64,000 bases of DNA from Zantedeschia hybrid cultivar. Lineage: Eukaryota > Streptophyta > Magnoliopsida > Alismatales > Araceae. Positions 1-12,305 of this stretch are shown here, piece after piece (the first letter of the stretch is position 1; each line of letters begins with the position of its first letter). The stretch is taken from contig JARZZO010000003.1 in assembly GCA_030544215.1 (NCBI GenBank), positions 25,863,879-25,927,878 of the forward strand, given 5' to 3'. The notes under the pieces are model-generated. The model was given only the letters and a program-made list of their open reading frames with translations, had not been told where the DNA came from and ran no database searches. The position numbers were made by a program, and so were the translations under genes.

Positions 1-1837
1 TGAGACTTTAAATACTAATTACTTATTTAAACTAGAATTAAGTTAACTAATGTTACCTAAAAATAGGATTACTTAAATTAAACAAATCTTTTTTTTCTTT
101 TCTTTTTCAGAAATTAAACACAAGCATATATGGAAAATAAGCACGACAAAAAAATAACAAAGAAATTGTTATTTAACTAAGTGTAAATGATTAATTAACT
201 AAAAATCATGAAACAACTTACAACATTTAATGGTTTAATATCTTAAATAAACAAAACATTAAATAACAATTGACTAATCCTAATTAAATAAACTAATTCT
301 AAACTAATAGGGAAAGGAAAAGAATAGAGCAACAGGAGCTTCTGTTGGTACTCCGGCGCAATGGACCAGGCCTAAAAGATGCGGCGCAGTGGACCAGCTT
401 CACCGGGTTGGAGAAGATCTGCTGCTGTTGCTTTGCCGCTTGGTGGGTGCTGCATGGAGTGGACGGTTGCTGCTGGTGCTGGAAGAAGCAGCTGAGACGT
501 GGAGGAGGGCCTCAGCTTGCAGGAAGAGAGAGACGGCTGGTGGCTGCTGGAGGTGTGCTGGAGCTTGCTGGCGCATGGAGTGCCGTCTTCTACGTGGCTG
601 CTGGAGGTGTGCTGGAGACCGGCAGCATTGCGTGGAAACCCGGCTTGCTGGCGCATGCGCTGGCAGTGCATGCATGAGCTTCACCACATGCACGTGGAGC
701 TCGGGAGGAGGAGGCTTGCTGTTGGAGGTGCAGCCGGCATGCATGCGTGGAGGAGCTAGGCATTCACGTGGATGCCGCTCAACGGCTGGTGCGTGCAGTG
801 AAGCCGAGTAGGTGGAAGGCTGTGGAGGGTGCGGTTGTTGCTGGAACTGCTGGTTCAGGTTTAGAAGAGAGAGAGAAAACAGAGGGAGAGAAGGAGAGAA
901 AACCGAGAGAGGGCAGAGACAGAGAGAGGGAGAACTGAGGGAGAGAAAATAGAAGAGAGAGAGGGAGTCGGCTGTGGAGTTGAGAAAGAATAGAAGAGAG
1001 AGGGAATTAGGTTGCTGAAAAAGAACGGAGAAGGAGAGAGAGAGAACAGAGAGGGAGAGGCTAAGAAGAGGAGGAAAAAAAAAACAGGGAAAGAGGAGGA
1101 AGAGGCTGCGGGAAGAGAGTTTGGAAAAGAAGAGGAGAGGGCTGCGGAGAGAAGGTTGGAAAAGGAAGAGGGAGAAAAAAAAAATTCCCGAGAGAGAAGA
1201 GAGGGTCGTGGGAGATTTTATAGAGAGGAAGAGAGAGTCGGAATTGGGGAAGGAAAGAGATTAAAGAAGAGGAAAAGGAAACTGGAGAAGGAGGAGGATT
1301 CGAAATTGGAGAGAGAATTTCTAAAAAGAGAGAGAGGGTCTTAAAAAATAAAGAAAGGAAGGGATGTGGTTGGGAAATTGGAGAGAAGGAAGGAAATAGA
1401 GGGTTTTGGGAAACTCCAGAGAAAGAAAGAATCAAATTGCATTTTTACCCCTGCTTTAGTTGAAATCCGAACACTAGACCTCTCCCAAATTTCCGAAAAT
1501 TCTACCAGCTGCACTGCATCATCGGCATGTCTTGTTCATATAAAATAAATATAAATTAGCGCATTATCATAAAAATATCATCATATTTATTCATTTCGTC
1601 TCGGTTTTGTCGAAAAACCGCAAATGCGCTATACTCCTTTAATCACATGAAATGACGATGTTTTTAAGTCAGAATTTGATGAACTTGGTACCGTTGGACT
1701 TGTTACACAATTATCTATCATTTCATGCTATTTTGCAGATAAAAACATGAGTATGATACATATGATTGTCTTTAAATGATCAATTTAACACTTTATCAAT
1801 GACCAGGTGGTATATTGTATCCATTGCCGATACCATA
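1..1837. other. Region without a gene: AT-rich, then G-rich and purine-rich low complexity
   Basis: Bases 1-340 are AT-rich. From about 400 to 840, short motifs such as CTGCTGGAGGTGTGCTGG recur in a G-rich tract. From about 850 to 1420 the + strand is almost pure purine (GAGAGA, GGAAGA). Open frames here are compositional and have no recognisable domain. From 1430 to 1837 the sequence is ordinary AT-rich DNA that leads into an integrase remnant. The tract could be retroelement leader or LTR sequence, but no termini were found. Confidence 0.5.
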
Positions 1838-2870
1838 ATGGAAATGGGAGCATGTGATTATAGATTTCATGATGGGATTTCCCATAGCATCCAGTAGGAG
1901 AGATGCGATTTGGGTGATTGTTGACCGATTGATCAAGCCAGCTCACTTCTTAGCTATTAGGAAGGATTGATCGGTCAACAAACTGGCTAGATTGTTTGTA
2001 GATCAAATTGCGTCTCTACATGGTGTGTCTTTGTCTATGTGTCGGATCGGGTTTCGAGGTTCACCTCAAGATTTTATAGGAGTTTCCAAAAGGGCTTGGG
2101 TATTCAATTGGCGTTCAGTTTAGCCCGTCCCGAGACCGATGGACAGTCAGAAAAGACTAATCAGACTTTGGAGGATATGCTGAGGACTCGTTGCTTGGAG
2201 TGGGGAGGTTCTTGGGATCAACACTTACGTACGATGGAATTTGCTCTTAACAATAGCTATCATTCTAGCATCGGCATGGAACCACAAGGCATTTATGGGT
2301 GACCATGTCGATCTCCATTGGATTGGTTAGAGATTGGTGAGAGGCAGATATCAGGGCCAAAGATGGTACAACATTGTGCAGAGGTGGTCAGACTAGTGCA
2401 ACAGCGGTTGATTGCAGTTCGGAGTAGGCAGAAGAGTTATGTAGATGTTCGTAGAAGACCATTTGAGTTTAAGGTTGGTGATTACGTGTTCCTCCGGGTC
2501 TCACCCTCAAAAGGTGTAATGAGATTTGGGAAGCGAGGCAAGCTGAGTCCGCGATTTATAGAACATTTTCCTATTCTTGTTCGAGTTGCAAACAGTATAT
2601 CAGCTAGCCTTACCACCCAGTCTTGTTGTAGTTAACGACGTATTCCACGTATCCATGCTGAGGAAGTATGTATACGATCCATCACATGTCTTGGACTTCT
2701 CGAAGTCTGAGGTTTCAGAGGATTTGTCCTTCCCAGAGTATCCCATGCGCATTGCAAATCGTAAGGAACAGGTCCTTCAGAATAAAGTTCTTCCTCTGGT
2801 GAAGGTAATATGGCAGCATCGCTCCGGAGGTGAGGCGATTTGGGAACGAGAAGATGAGATGTCGGAGTAA
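1838..2870 (+). pseudogene. Ty3/gypsy chromovirus integrase core and chromodomain-like C-terminus, decayed
   Basis: This is the 3' end of a Ty3/gypsy pol gene. The integrase joins retroelement cDNA to the chromosome, and the C-terminal chromodomain-like part is thought to guide targeting. Visible pieces in order: an integrase start WKWEHV at about 1838, a tract reading MGFPIASSRRDAIWVIVDRL, then SDRVSRFTSRF and TDGQSEKTNQTLEDMLR (about 2040-2190), the stretch ALNNSYHSS, the linker VRRRPFEFKVGDYVFLRVSP, KRGKLSPRFI, FHVSMLRKY, and finally a chromodomain-like segment ending EAIWEREDEMSE with a stop at 2870. Frame changes and stops near 1965, 2035, 2300 and 2630 show it is dead. The order and wording match the Tekay/Del-type chromovirus lineage. 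No RT or gag is present to the left. Confidence 0.85.
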
Positions 2871-2970
2871 TTTTCCTATCTTTTTTAGTAAGTTCTCTTC
2901 TTGGAGCATTACATTATTACTTAATTGGTGCTACATAATTGCGGTAATTTCGAAGACAAAATTTTCTTGA

Positions 2971-2982
2971 GGAGGGGTAGGA
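2971..2982 (+). other. Polypurine tract of the decayed chromovirus
   Basis: The tract GAGGAGGGGTAGGA follows TTCGAAGACAAAATTTT, which corresponds to the TTCGAGGACGAAATTT block found between the pol stop and the 3' LTR of plant chromoviruses. It sits directly before TGTAAGG, the presumed LTR start, as expected for a plus-strand primer site. Confidence 0.6.
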
Positions 2983-3562
2983 TGTAAGGATTGAGGTTTC
3001 GGGTTCGACTATTAAGTTGGTTTTGGATTGGATCGCTTAGTGTGGGTCCTTGTGGGCATGGTGTATAGGCTCTGAATCACATCTAACTGGCAACATGCAC
3101 TTCTGAAAGGCGTCGGCCATGGATGACGCGAGTTAAAGCCATGCATGCTTGACTCGTGGACGGGCATCGGGGCACGTGGGTGATCCCCGGTCTTGTCGTC
3201 TGAATGACGTCGTGTTGAGCCGACGCGATTTGGCGACTTTCTACATGGCTCTCACCCGCCCCGTGGCACCCCAGGATGAGTTGGGGGCTCCAAGAGCGGG
3301 CTGGGGGAGGGTTCACCCTTCTGAAGACCCTCCTTTCTCCCTCCTTTTCTCTTTTCTCTCCCTCTCATTCTCTCTCTTTCTTCCCCTTCCTCCTCCACCA
3401 CTCCATCTCCCCACAACCATCCCTCACCACTTCTACCACCATCTCTACGGTGGCTCCTCACTCTCTGGGCGGCGACCGACGTCTTGGCGGAGTGGCAGCT
3501 TCCACGGCGGTACACCGGCGGTGGCTTGGCAGTGTGACGGTTCGGCAACGAGGAGGCAAACC
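2983..3562 (+). repeat. Start of the 3' LTR of the decayed chromovirus
   Basis: The LTR begins TGTAAGGATTGAGG directly after the polypurine tract. It contains a pyrimidine-rich stretch at about 3320-3430. Its right end was not located. A different LTR-like block appears to start near 3563, and GC-rich sequence that may be the rest of this LTR resumes near 5137. No second copy of this LTR lies in the window, so its length cannot be fixed. Confidence 0.5.
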
Positions 3563-5136
3563 TGTTAGTATTAGGTGGCCTGAAAGCCAATTCGATACTC
3601 TATATCATTCAGTTTATTAATATCATGGCATGAATTCATTGTGTGTAATTAATTCGATATATGTTTATCGTATCACGATAAAGTCCATAAACATGTGTAA
3701 CAGTCTTCGGATTATGATGAGATCATAATTATGGGACCGAAGACTTATAAACACATGTTCTTAATTGTTCCTAGTTGGAGGATGTTTGAGAAGGATATCA
3801 ATCATCCAGATAGACTAGTACATGTTTCTTCAGCTCATATGATGAGGGTGATTGATCTTATAAGTCACTTGTGTGGAGACACTATGTTGGACCTGTAGGT
3901 GCTCATTGGTGAATGAGTTCACTAGACTGATCCGACTATGAATCACTGGATGGTATATACCTCACTGTTAACCAGTTAGATTCTTTTGTTACGGTTGCGT
4001 AGATGATCCTTAGATCTGAGACACCAAAGATATATTGATGGTAGGTCTCTGAGTTTTGACCTTGACTAACGAATCATTAACCTTGGGTTATCAATAAGAC
4101 AAATTATCGGGTTCATGGAAATGTCCTCGAAGGTAATTGAATGTTCAATACGGGATCATCCGCTCTCAGTGTTTAAAGAGATAATGTTCTAGGAATGATG
4201 CGCTTAAGTTCCTCCAGGGAAGACTGTGTATCAGATAAAGAGTTATCTGCTATAGATGAGCGGCATCCGATTCGAGTGAATCGACCGGCTAGGGTTTAAC
4301 AGTAAACCATACCCTAGGTCGATTCAGGAACATTGCACGGATGAAGGATTACATCCGCGTAGTAACCGTTGACAGAAAGGTTCCTATAGTGGGTTGCATA
4401 AACCCCAATGCCTTTTGGGATCACGCGTTGTTACTTGGCACCCAACGTGATCGGAAGCCCATCCGAATTTATTGTGGGACATTAAATTCGGCTGATTAAT
4501 TAATATATACGGATATTAATTAATTCAGTGGGTCCGTAAAAAGATTATAGGACTCAATGGGCCATTAACTGGACTGGTATTTGGGCCTAGAGGGTCACAC
4601 GCAAATGGTTTTCAAGTTGGTTGATTTTTTGACGGGATTTCGGATAAGTGTGAGTTTTTCTGAAAAACCGCAACACATTTATTATAAAAGTCTGGGGCTA
4701 GGTCAGGGGACAGGAACCCAGACCTATCCGCCCCTCTCTTTCTCCTCCTCTGTCTTTGGTGCCTCCCTCCTCTGGCCGGCCTCGGGAGACTCCACTCCGA
4801 CTTCTGCCTGCTCCGTCTCCCCGTCCAACGGGAATCTAAATCTGCATGTTGCAGAGAGTTACACGCAGCTAGACGGGATCCGCGGATGCTGCTATAAGCA
4901 AGGAAGCGAGGATGATCCACCAAGAGGAAGACTGCGTGCATACCGCTAGAGGCTGGGCACCTGTGCGGCTTGCAGCATCGCATCGTCGGAACCGGACGAA
5001 TGCGGATTCGAATCCGCGCAAGGTAAATAAGATTTACCGTTTAATTTTTGTTGATCGAAACGGGACGGATCCGATCCCAACTTTAATTTTATCCGCTAGG
5101 TTTTGGTTGGATCCGGACACAACGAACCCAACAACA
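3563..5136 (+). repeat. Possible nested solo LTR with cruciform hairpin and TATA box
   Basis: The block starts TGTTAGTATTAGG, ends near AACCCAACAACA, and looks inserted into the preceding LTR. It contains a strong three-stem hairpin at 3690-3759, a TATA-like ATTATAAAAG near 4680 followed by a pyrimidine-rich leader (4730-4760), and a GCGGATTCGAATCCGC palindrome near 5005. These are features of an LTR with promoter and leader. I see no clear target-site duplication and no second copy, so the boundaries are provisional. Confidence 0.35.
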
Positions 5137-5680
5137 GCTCGGTGACCCGTTGGCATCGCGGCGGCGCTTCCGCGGTAAAGGGACTCCGCGAGGGGTCATG
5201 AGGAGTTCAAGTAACCGGTAGGGTGACGATCCTCATACGTGTTTCGACCGACCAAACTTGTAGGTTTCGGCAATTCTAGATAGTAGATCATGAATAGGAT
5301 CTCTTCTTCTATCTACCCTCTTGCTAAGTTAGCCTTAATCTCATGACAAACATGATTTTAGCATGATTTGGGCGATTTCTTGTTAATAAAAATGCCATGA
5401 ATGTGTTGAGATTTTTAGGTAGAATATGAGCATGCCTAAGGTGAATGTTTATTGAAATGATAGTGGATTTTATGGAATTGGGATTGGCATGTTTCAATGG
5501 AGTTAATAGATTCATTGTCTCATTGAAATTGTGTTTTCATTTGGTTTGTTGAGGGGGATTGTTATGTGGCTCGGCGAGACCAGGGAGAGAACTGGTCTCG
5601 GGCACTAAATCACGTCCACGCAGGCCGACGCGATTCAGAGCCCATATCTCTGAAGAACTTATTCAGGGCCTATTTCTGCA

Positions 5681-5756
<76 letters not shown>

Positions 5757-8269
5757 AGTTCCCTATATGTTATTTAAATTAGATTCTTGTATAATGTTAG
5801 ATAAATTTGTTAAATGCATGTTGCATACTTTGGGGCGGGGTGTTCCCACACACTCATAATCGCATATTTTGTGCTTGTGTGGTTATGGACCTAGAGTGAT
5901 GGTTTGGTTAGCTTTTTACACACTGTGTCGGTGTGCGAATGCGAGTGGCTATCTTGAATATAAAAGCATGTATTTTAACTTATAAATGTGTGTATCACTT
6001 TGTCAAATTAATATTCAGATCTTTGATTATTATGAAATATGTGAAAATATGTTTGTGTCATATATGTTTGATATATTTTAGACATGTCATCTTAAGGAGA
6101 TTGTGGTTAATTCCATAAGCATTAGTTGATGACTTCTACCCATGAGCAATGGGATAAAATCTCGATAGTTGTATATTTATTTTCAGTCATCCGAAGTAGG
6201 ACAATAGACTCTCCGGCTATGCATGTGCTATGAGTTTAGTGTACTTACCTATATGCTTTGACATATATTTTGTTCGACTCCTTATGTGATGGCTAGATGC
6301 ATGTCTATTTACGTTAGTTTATGATATGTTTGGAACATAATTATCACAGTTTGAATTCAGCTTGTATTCTATTTAGTTCGTTCCTTTGAAATCTATGTTC
6401 AATTATTCTTTGAATTATTCATATTCTTCTGGTCTTTGACCTATTCACGAGTAAGAATTGACTTGATATGATAAGTTACGATACCATGATAATTTGATAT
6501 GTGATATGTTCAGTTCAATATATAATTTGCTCGCTTTATAGCTAGTAGATCTCTTTAGTCAGATATGATTCCGATCATATAAGATATGCTATATGTTAGT
6601 TGATCTGTTCATACTATTAAAAAACACATGTGATTTGATATACTTATATTTGACTATGCTTGTGTATCATGTTCTTACTTGAGCTATATGTATAACTGTG
6701 AATCATGTTTAGTTAGTTATCACTTGATTTCAATTATTATATTGTGAGCATTTGATTGGATTAGAATTTCTACTAAGTGGTTGTACTCGTAAAATTCTAT
6801 TAACATTTTCAACGACTAGGGAGGAATTATGAATTGAGGAGGATTAACTTGAGGAGTTGTGATTCGTCAGAAGAAGTGACGCGGGACAAGTATGGACCCG
6901 ACTTGACTTATCAATTTTGCATGGAAAATGAAATAGCAATTCAATGGACTATGCAATTTATCGGCTCACACGGCGACTCAATTTAGTTCATGTGGTAAGT
7001 TCGTGATGATCGAGTGGTTAAGCACGCCCGCAGGTTGGACTACTTAGAGACCAATGGGCAAGGATAGCTGTCTCTACCATTGGATTTGGGTATACCCATA
7101 ATTAATAGGTCACATTTGACGCTCTTGGAGCATGGCTTCTTACAAATACTCTTTATCCCAACAACGATGCACACAAGTTTGGTGGATTTGGTGCTCTCTC
7201 TCATAGCGCGCAACGATGAAAGTGTATACTAGACAAATAAGCAACTATACGAGGAGGGACAGTCACGTACCCTGCTAGTTTGTGAAAACCAGTCCCGATC
7301 GGAGACGTGGTTGCACGCAAAGATGCACGTCATTGTATATGCAGCGTCGGTGAAGATTCCCTACATGAACTATTTACAACGAAAGCCAAACGCCTCACGC
7401 AGAGGGGTGGACTCGGGGAGGAGAATCACAAGGTAGAGTTAAAGCAATAAATTGGGGAGGTGAGTTGAAAGAGCCTGCACTAAAACTCTCGAAAATCGAA
7501 GAGTTTTTATAACTTATGGAAACCAATGAGTTTTTGTAACTCCTGGAAGCGGAAGAGTCACTTGCTGTAACTCTAGAAGATGAACGGTCTTCTTGTAATT
7601 GTCGGAAGCTCAAAGGACGCTTTGACTATTTTGCTGGAGATGGAGAACTCGATCATTGGAGATGTTGATTCCACTGAAGCTCTGATATTTGAGGAAGATG
7701 ATGCAATTGGATTCTCCACCAGGGTCAGTGGAGGACATAGTGCAGATCTGTTGAAGATGTCGCCTTTCGCCACACTTGGATCTTGTTGGGAAGTTGCCAC
7801 CTATTGGGTTTTGAAGGCGATACATATGTTGATGCAACTGATTAAGTGTTGTTGGAGTTGGTGAAACACTTAGATCAGATTTGTTGTTGACGATGAATCT
7901 ATCGGTAAAGAGATCTTGCAGAAGGTGTTGGTTTTGAGATCTGAACTAGCAGAAGGACTTGTGCTGGGCATGTTCCTGATCAGATCACCTCCATGTTGAT
8001 GAATATGATGCTACACTTTGCATCAGGTTTGTGAAGGAAGAGGAGGTGGGCGTGGTCTGCTAGGAGATGGGAAAAGAGAGGAATAGGGGCTGCACTAGCT
8101 TTGGAAAGGGAGAGAAGGAGCTGTTGGAGGTTGTTTGCTCCATGAAGAAGGATAGGAAAGAGAGAGGCATGGCTTGCTATGGGTTGGAGAGGGAGAGAGG
8201 GGGGCGTGGCCAGCTAGAGAGGGAGAGAGGGGAGAGGAAGGTGATGTTGTGGTTTTGGAAGTAGGCTTC
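5137..8269. other. Region without a recognisable gene
   Basis: This is AT-rich DNA with no coding region I can support. The first few hundred bases are GC-rich and may be the remainder of the interrupted chromovirus LTR. From 8038 to 8270 the + strand is G- and A-rich (GAGAGGGAGAGAGG). Short open frames at 7395-7864 have no domain. Confidence 0.5.
5684..5752. repeat. (TC)n(TA)n microsatellite
   Basis: A run of CT dinucleotides passes directly into a long TA run. It is a simple compound microsatellite. Confidence 0.95.
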
Positions 8270-8660
8270 TCACCTCCCCCTTTAGGAGTTTCGTACTTAC
8301 ACCATGGCTTCTTGCCACAATATTTTCAAAACTTAAATTTCCATTCATACTATGCCATTACAAGAGGGGTGAGCTTCTATTTATATAGAGCTCATAAAAC
8401 ACTTGACTCTTATGCCCTTTACACAATCAACAAAAAACTCTTATATCCTAGATGGACATTAAACACTAAAATTCCCATAGAAAGATACTAGAATAGCAAA
8501 GCTAACACGAACGGACTACAAGGTGTGCCTTAAGTGTTCTTCATAAATTAGAACAAAGCAAAAATGCACAAAATAACATATCTAATAGTATCCATCATCT
8601 CCAAGCCATAGTGTGGGTTGGAAGTGCCCTTACCAATAAGGTTGTCTAGATTAGGTTTAC
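8270..8660 (-). repeat. LTR-like block on the minus strand with TATA box
   Basis: Read on the minus strand, CTATATAAATAGAAG (near 8378-8392) is a good core promoter. It is followed by CCTCTTGTAATGGCATAG, AATGGAAATTT and a leader, an arrangement typical of Copia-type LTR U3-R-U5 sequence. No pol coding was found nearby and the termini were not located, so this is a fragment or solo LTR. Confidence 0.35.
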
Positions 8661-9048
8661 TGCTTTCCTATATTTGATGTAATAGGAATAATGAGGGAGA
8701 TATGTATTTTTCTATTTAGTTAGTAAGTTGATTGTTTTCATTTCATTTCGGTACTTGATGTACTATGTGGATCCTATAAGTTGATATTATAATTTGTGGA
8801 ACAATGGTATGCGGCAATGAAAGTTTATATATGGTATTTGATGATAGTTGACATTATATTGTTTTGATTACTTGTCTCTCATCATTCATCTTCGATTTGT
8901 ATGGTATTTGATTTCATAGTTACGTACCTTGTATCTGAAGTGAGTCCAAATGATTGAACCGGATCAGGAACGTAACAACAACTAAGGTATACATCCCTAC
9001 ATAGCCTAAAAATAACATTTAAATAGGAACTTGGGACATAATACATTT

Positions 9049-9417
9049 TAAGTGCCATGCATTTCCCTCACCACTGGCCCTCCTCGTCATTAACCTGAAA
9101 GAGGAGTCCTATGATGTGTATGACTCTCTGTCCATCGTCACACCCGAATATGTCAACCCCTATATAAGTCTGAATTTCAGTCTAATAGTCTCGCAGTGAT
9201 ATTTACATTCACTAAACGACAAAGGGTATGTCATGTAGGTTTCTCTCTTGAAGGCTGCCATGCTGGACATCCATCGCATGGACTCCGGCCACTGACCTCT
9301 CCAAAGCAATATTACATGCCCAAAGTAAGGCTCAGGAGATGACTGTGCATTATTTGTGTGAAAATACATGGAATCAATCAATCGGAAAGATGCGGAGGAA
9401 ATGCCTTTTTCTCAGGT
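9049..9417 (+). pseudogene. Ulp1-like C48 cysteine peptidase remnant
   Basis: Ulp1 (C48) peptidases remove SUMO-type modifiers, and domain copies are common inside plant MULE and CACTA transposons. A single + frame reads LALLVINLKEESYDVYDSL, which resembles the substrate-facing strand after the catalytic His in C48 enzymes. About 60 codons later it reads GSGDDCALFV followed by KYMESINRKDAEEMPFSQ, which fits the catalytic Cys block (Cys codon at 9344-9346). At least four in-frame stops interrupt the frame, so it is dead. A GTAATTG directly after the last block may be an old splice donor. The surrounding AACATGTTA-rich DNA suggests it was carried by a transposon. The upstream part with the catalytic His is not recognisable. 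Confidence 0.6.
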
Positions 9418-9454
9418 AATTGCATTTACTTCGCACTACACGATGCACAAATGT

Positions 9455-11590
9455 TATAAGTAACATGTTGTGTGTGACATGTTAACTAAAAACTCCTTTG
9501 TAGGCTCATATGAGAAAATTCCGTGGGAGCCTGTCCTTTGAAATCATATAAGAAATTAACATGACAAAAGAGCGCTGTGAAGACCAGGTTGATGCATCAC
9601 AAGGAGAAATGAAAAAAAAATCCAAGTTTGATTCTTGCTTCAAACATCTAAAAACAATGCAAACTTCTTATGAAAACTCTTTCTGTTTGATGCTTTTATT
9701 TATTTTTTTAATGTTGTGACGGAATGAGGTTGCTTTGATACTTTTCCTATATTATTTTCATTTTTAATGTACTGGTTCCAAGCGTTGGTTGCTCATATTA
9801 AAGACATCATTGATAACATGTTAAAGGCACGCGTAACTTGTCATGGATAACATGTTAAAGGCTGTCCTAAGGTCTAAACACACTCCTCTTTAAGACTCTT
9901 TGGATTTCACACCTCTTATCCTCTCACTGATAACACATTAACTCTAGACAATTAACTCCATCCTTGACACGCCTCGATGCTCGAGTAGGAAAATGTAGGT
10001 CACGAAATTAACTCCATTCTTGGCACGCCTATAAACCTCCCATCCCTCCTCATCCTTTTCCTCAGTAACGGGAAATGCTTTTTATACTTCAACCCTATCA
10101 TGCTTATGCTGATTAAACTGCATTCAATTGATGACAGTGGTTGAGGGAGTACCTTAAGTGAGTACACTAATGGTGTATAAATAGCATCACTCATCCGTAA
10201 CACATTTTGTGTAACAAGTTAACTGAAAGCAATTAATAAGACTGATATGAACCAATTCTTCGTTTATGCTAGACACTTCCTTTCAAAATTCCTTTTTTTT
10301 CACAACTTTAATAGATTGAATACAAGTTGATTCAGAGTTTGCGTCACATCAGGGCATGGATTCGATTTTCACAGCTAATTGCGATAGTTAACAGTCCCTA
10401 ATATAATATCGAATACATGTTATCGGTAACATATGTTATATAACATGTTAATAAAAACTACTGCAATAATTAACAGTCCCTAACATGTGTTGTGTAACAT
10501 GTTAATGAAAACTCCTCGTAGGTTGATATGAACCAACTTCATAGGACACTTCCTTTGAGAATAATTAATTTTGTTGCATGCTTCTTTTTTCTTTTTTTTG
10601 ATGTTTTGCATTCATCCAAACATTGGTGGTTTTAATAGATTGAAGTTATCCAAATATTCTTTTCTATTGTTTGCATCACACCTGCATAGGTGGTCAAGAG
10701 TATACCTTGGCTTTTGAAATCTTCATTTGACTAAAATACATAAATGCATCATAGTTCTCTCTCAAATAGGGCTCTAATTTTGACTGAAATATATCATCCA
10801 TCACTGGTTACCGATAACGTATTAAGCAACAGACAGATGAAACGACGCGTCTATGCGGCGCCTCAAAATTCGAATCCCACAACCTTTGATCACCCCCTAT
10901 AAACCTGTCCGCCCTCCTCATCCTTCAACTGCCCCTTCTTGCTATCTTCACGGCTTGCCTCCTTATCCCTTTTGCCTCTCCTCATCTTTCAAGTTTCTCT
11001 CCAAGAGCAAATGGATCGCAGGGAGTCCCGTGGCAGTTCCAAAGATGCTGGCAAGTCTCTAGCTTCTGCCCCCCGTCACATTTGAGACATAAGGATTAGG
11101 CGTCGGCCTCCACCACCAACTGCCATGCCGCAACCGCGAGATCCCTTCGAGGGAGACATACAATTGGGATGGTCGATAGCCTTTGACTACCTGTTGAGGC
11201 TCTACGACCTTAAGGGGTTGCATCATGCATGTACACGGTATAATGTCCTCTATGACCGTATCGATGGCATGGATGTCCCTGACTCTTCTTCTTCTAATGA
11301 CGACGACAATGACGTGGAAGAGAAAGAGTAGGAAAGCTAGCCCAAGAGATAGAGTACGGAGAAGAGGATTATGCGTCGACTTTATTCTCTCTCACTTTTC
11401 CAAATGTTTTGGAAGTCGTCACAATCCTATCTCCCTAGACTATGCAAAAAAATGTCTCTTTGGTTGTTTTGTAAACCCTCCGACTTTCTATGAATGATGT
11501 AGATCGTAGGACTTTTATGATATGCTTCTCTGACCATATGAATAACATGATCGAATGTTACATGTTATCTATAACATGTAACACGTGATC
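9455..11590. repeat. AACATGTTA-rich dispersed repeat region
   Basis: Short blocks built on the palindrome AACATGTTA or near versions (TAACATATGTTA, TAACATGTTAATGAAAACTCC) recur at about 9460, 9850, 10200, 10425, 10490, 10805 and 11560. Several are followed by similar text (AAAACTCC, then GTAGGTTGATATGA). Dispersed short motifs of this kind are typical of subterminal regions of CACTA or Mutator-like elements. I found no clear terminal inverted repeat or transposase. A small open frame at 11125-11331 with an acidic serine-rich tail has no recognised domain. Confidence 0.45.
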
Positions 11591-11799
11591 ACTAATACAT
11601 TTTCATGATATGTTTTAAGAGTGGGCCGTGGAGAGATATGAGGAAATAATAAAAGAAAAGGTAAAATAAAATTTTCGGCTCTAAGGAACAGCGAAACAGA
11701 CACTAACGTGGGTGGGATCCCGGACTTGATAATAAGTCCCGCAAAAAAGCAGGAATCTATCTTGCCGTGATTTATTGTCTGAAAAAAGATAGCCTCGGT

Positions 11800-12305
11800 G
11801 CTCACGGGGCCTGTTGGCCAATTTCCCCTTCATTTTTTTGGGATCATTAAATGGGTAAACTTGAAGACTGACGTGAGACGGGGTCGACCATTGTCATTCA
11901 TCGACTCGTTCGGTAACCTATCATTCCGCCGACACCACCTTCGGTTAGACTTGGGAAGTCGAGCACGTGATGCCCCGGTGACCGCGGCGCCCTGCTGGCT
12001 CACGTGGGACGCGCGAGCCTTGCATGCGTCACCTGCTCACTGCAACGCCCTTTCGTACCCGCGATCCGCCCAAAAGGACTCCACCCCTGCGCCCGCGCGG
12101 TCGCGCCGGTCCTACGCCCCCACTCACGCGGTCCCGCAGCCCGCACCCAACTCTCTCGTTCCGCTGTCCGAAACCTCCTCTGAAGAAAAAGGAAAAAGGA
12201 AAAAAAAATAAAATCCACAGCACACTTTTTGCCAGCGGAAGCCACAAATCGCGTCAGGAGTCCGGGTTGGTCCCCATCTCCGCCACCTTCCGGCAGCGGG
12301 ATGAG
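11800..12305 (+). promoter_or_regulatory. Presumed promoter and 5' leader of the O-fucosyltransferase gene
   Basis: GC content rises sharply and CpG is frequent from about 11,900 into the first exon, as in many plant gene starts. The interval holds an A-rich stretch near 12185-12210 and no convincing TATA box. The open frame upstream of 12306 stays open, so the start could in principle lie further upstream. ATG at 12306 was chosen because the protein before it is low-complexity basic sequence typical of a leader. Confidence 0.4.

Noticed and set aside
345..811. Overlapping Cys/Trp/Gly-rich open frames on both strands
   Set aside because: GC-rich repeated motifs give open frames by composition; no domain, splice pattern or start context supports coding.
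5002..5020. GGATTCGAATCC-type sequence resembling a tRNA T-arm or Pol III box B
   Set aside because: It is a simple palindrome (GCGGATTCGAATCCGC) with no acceptor, D or anticodon arms around it.
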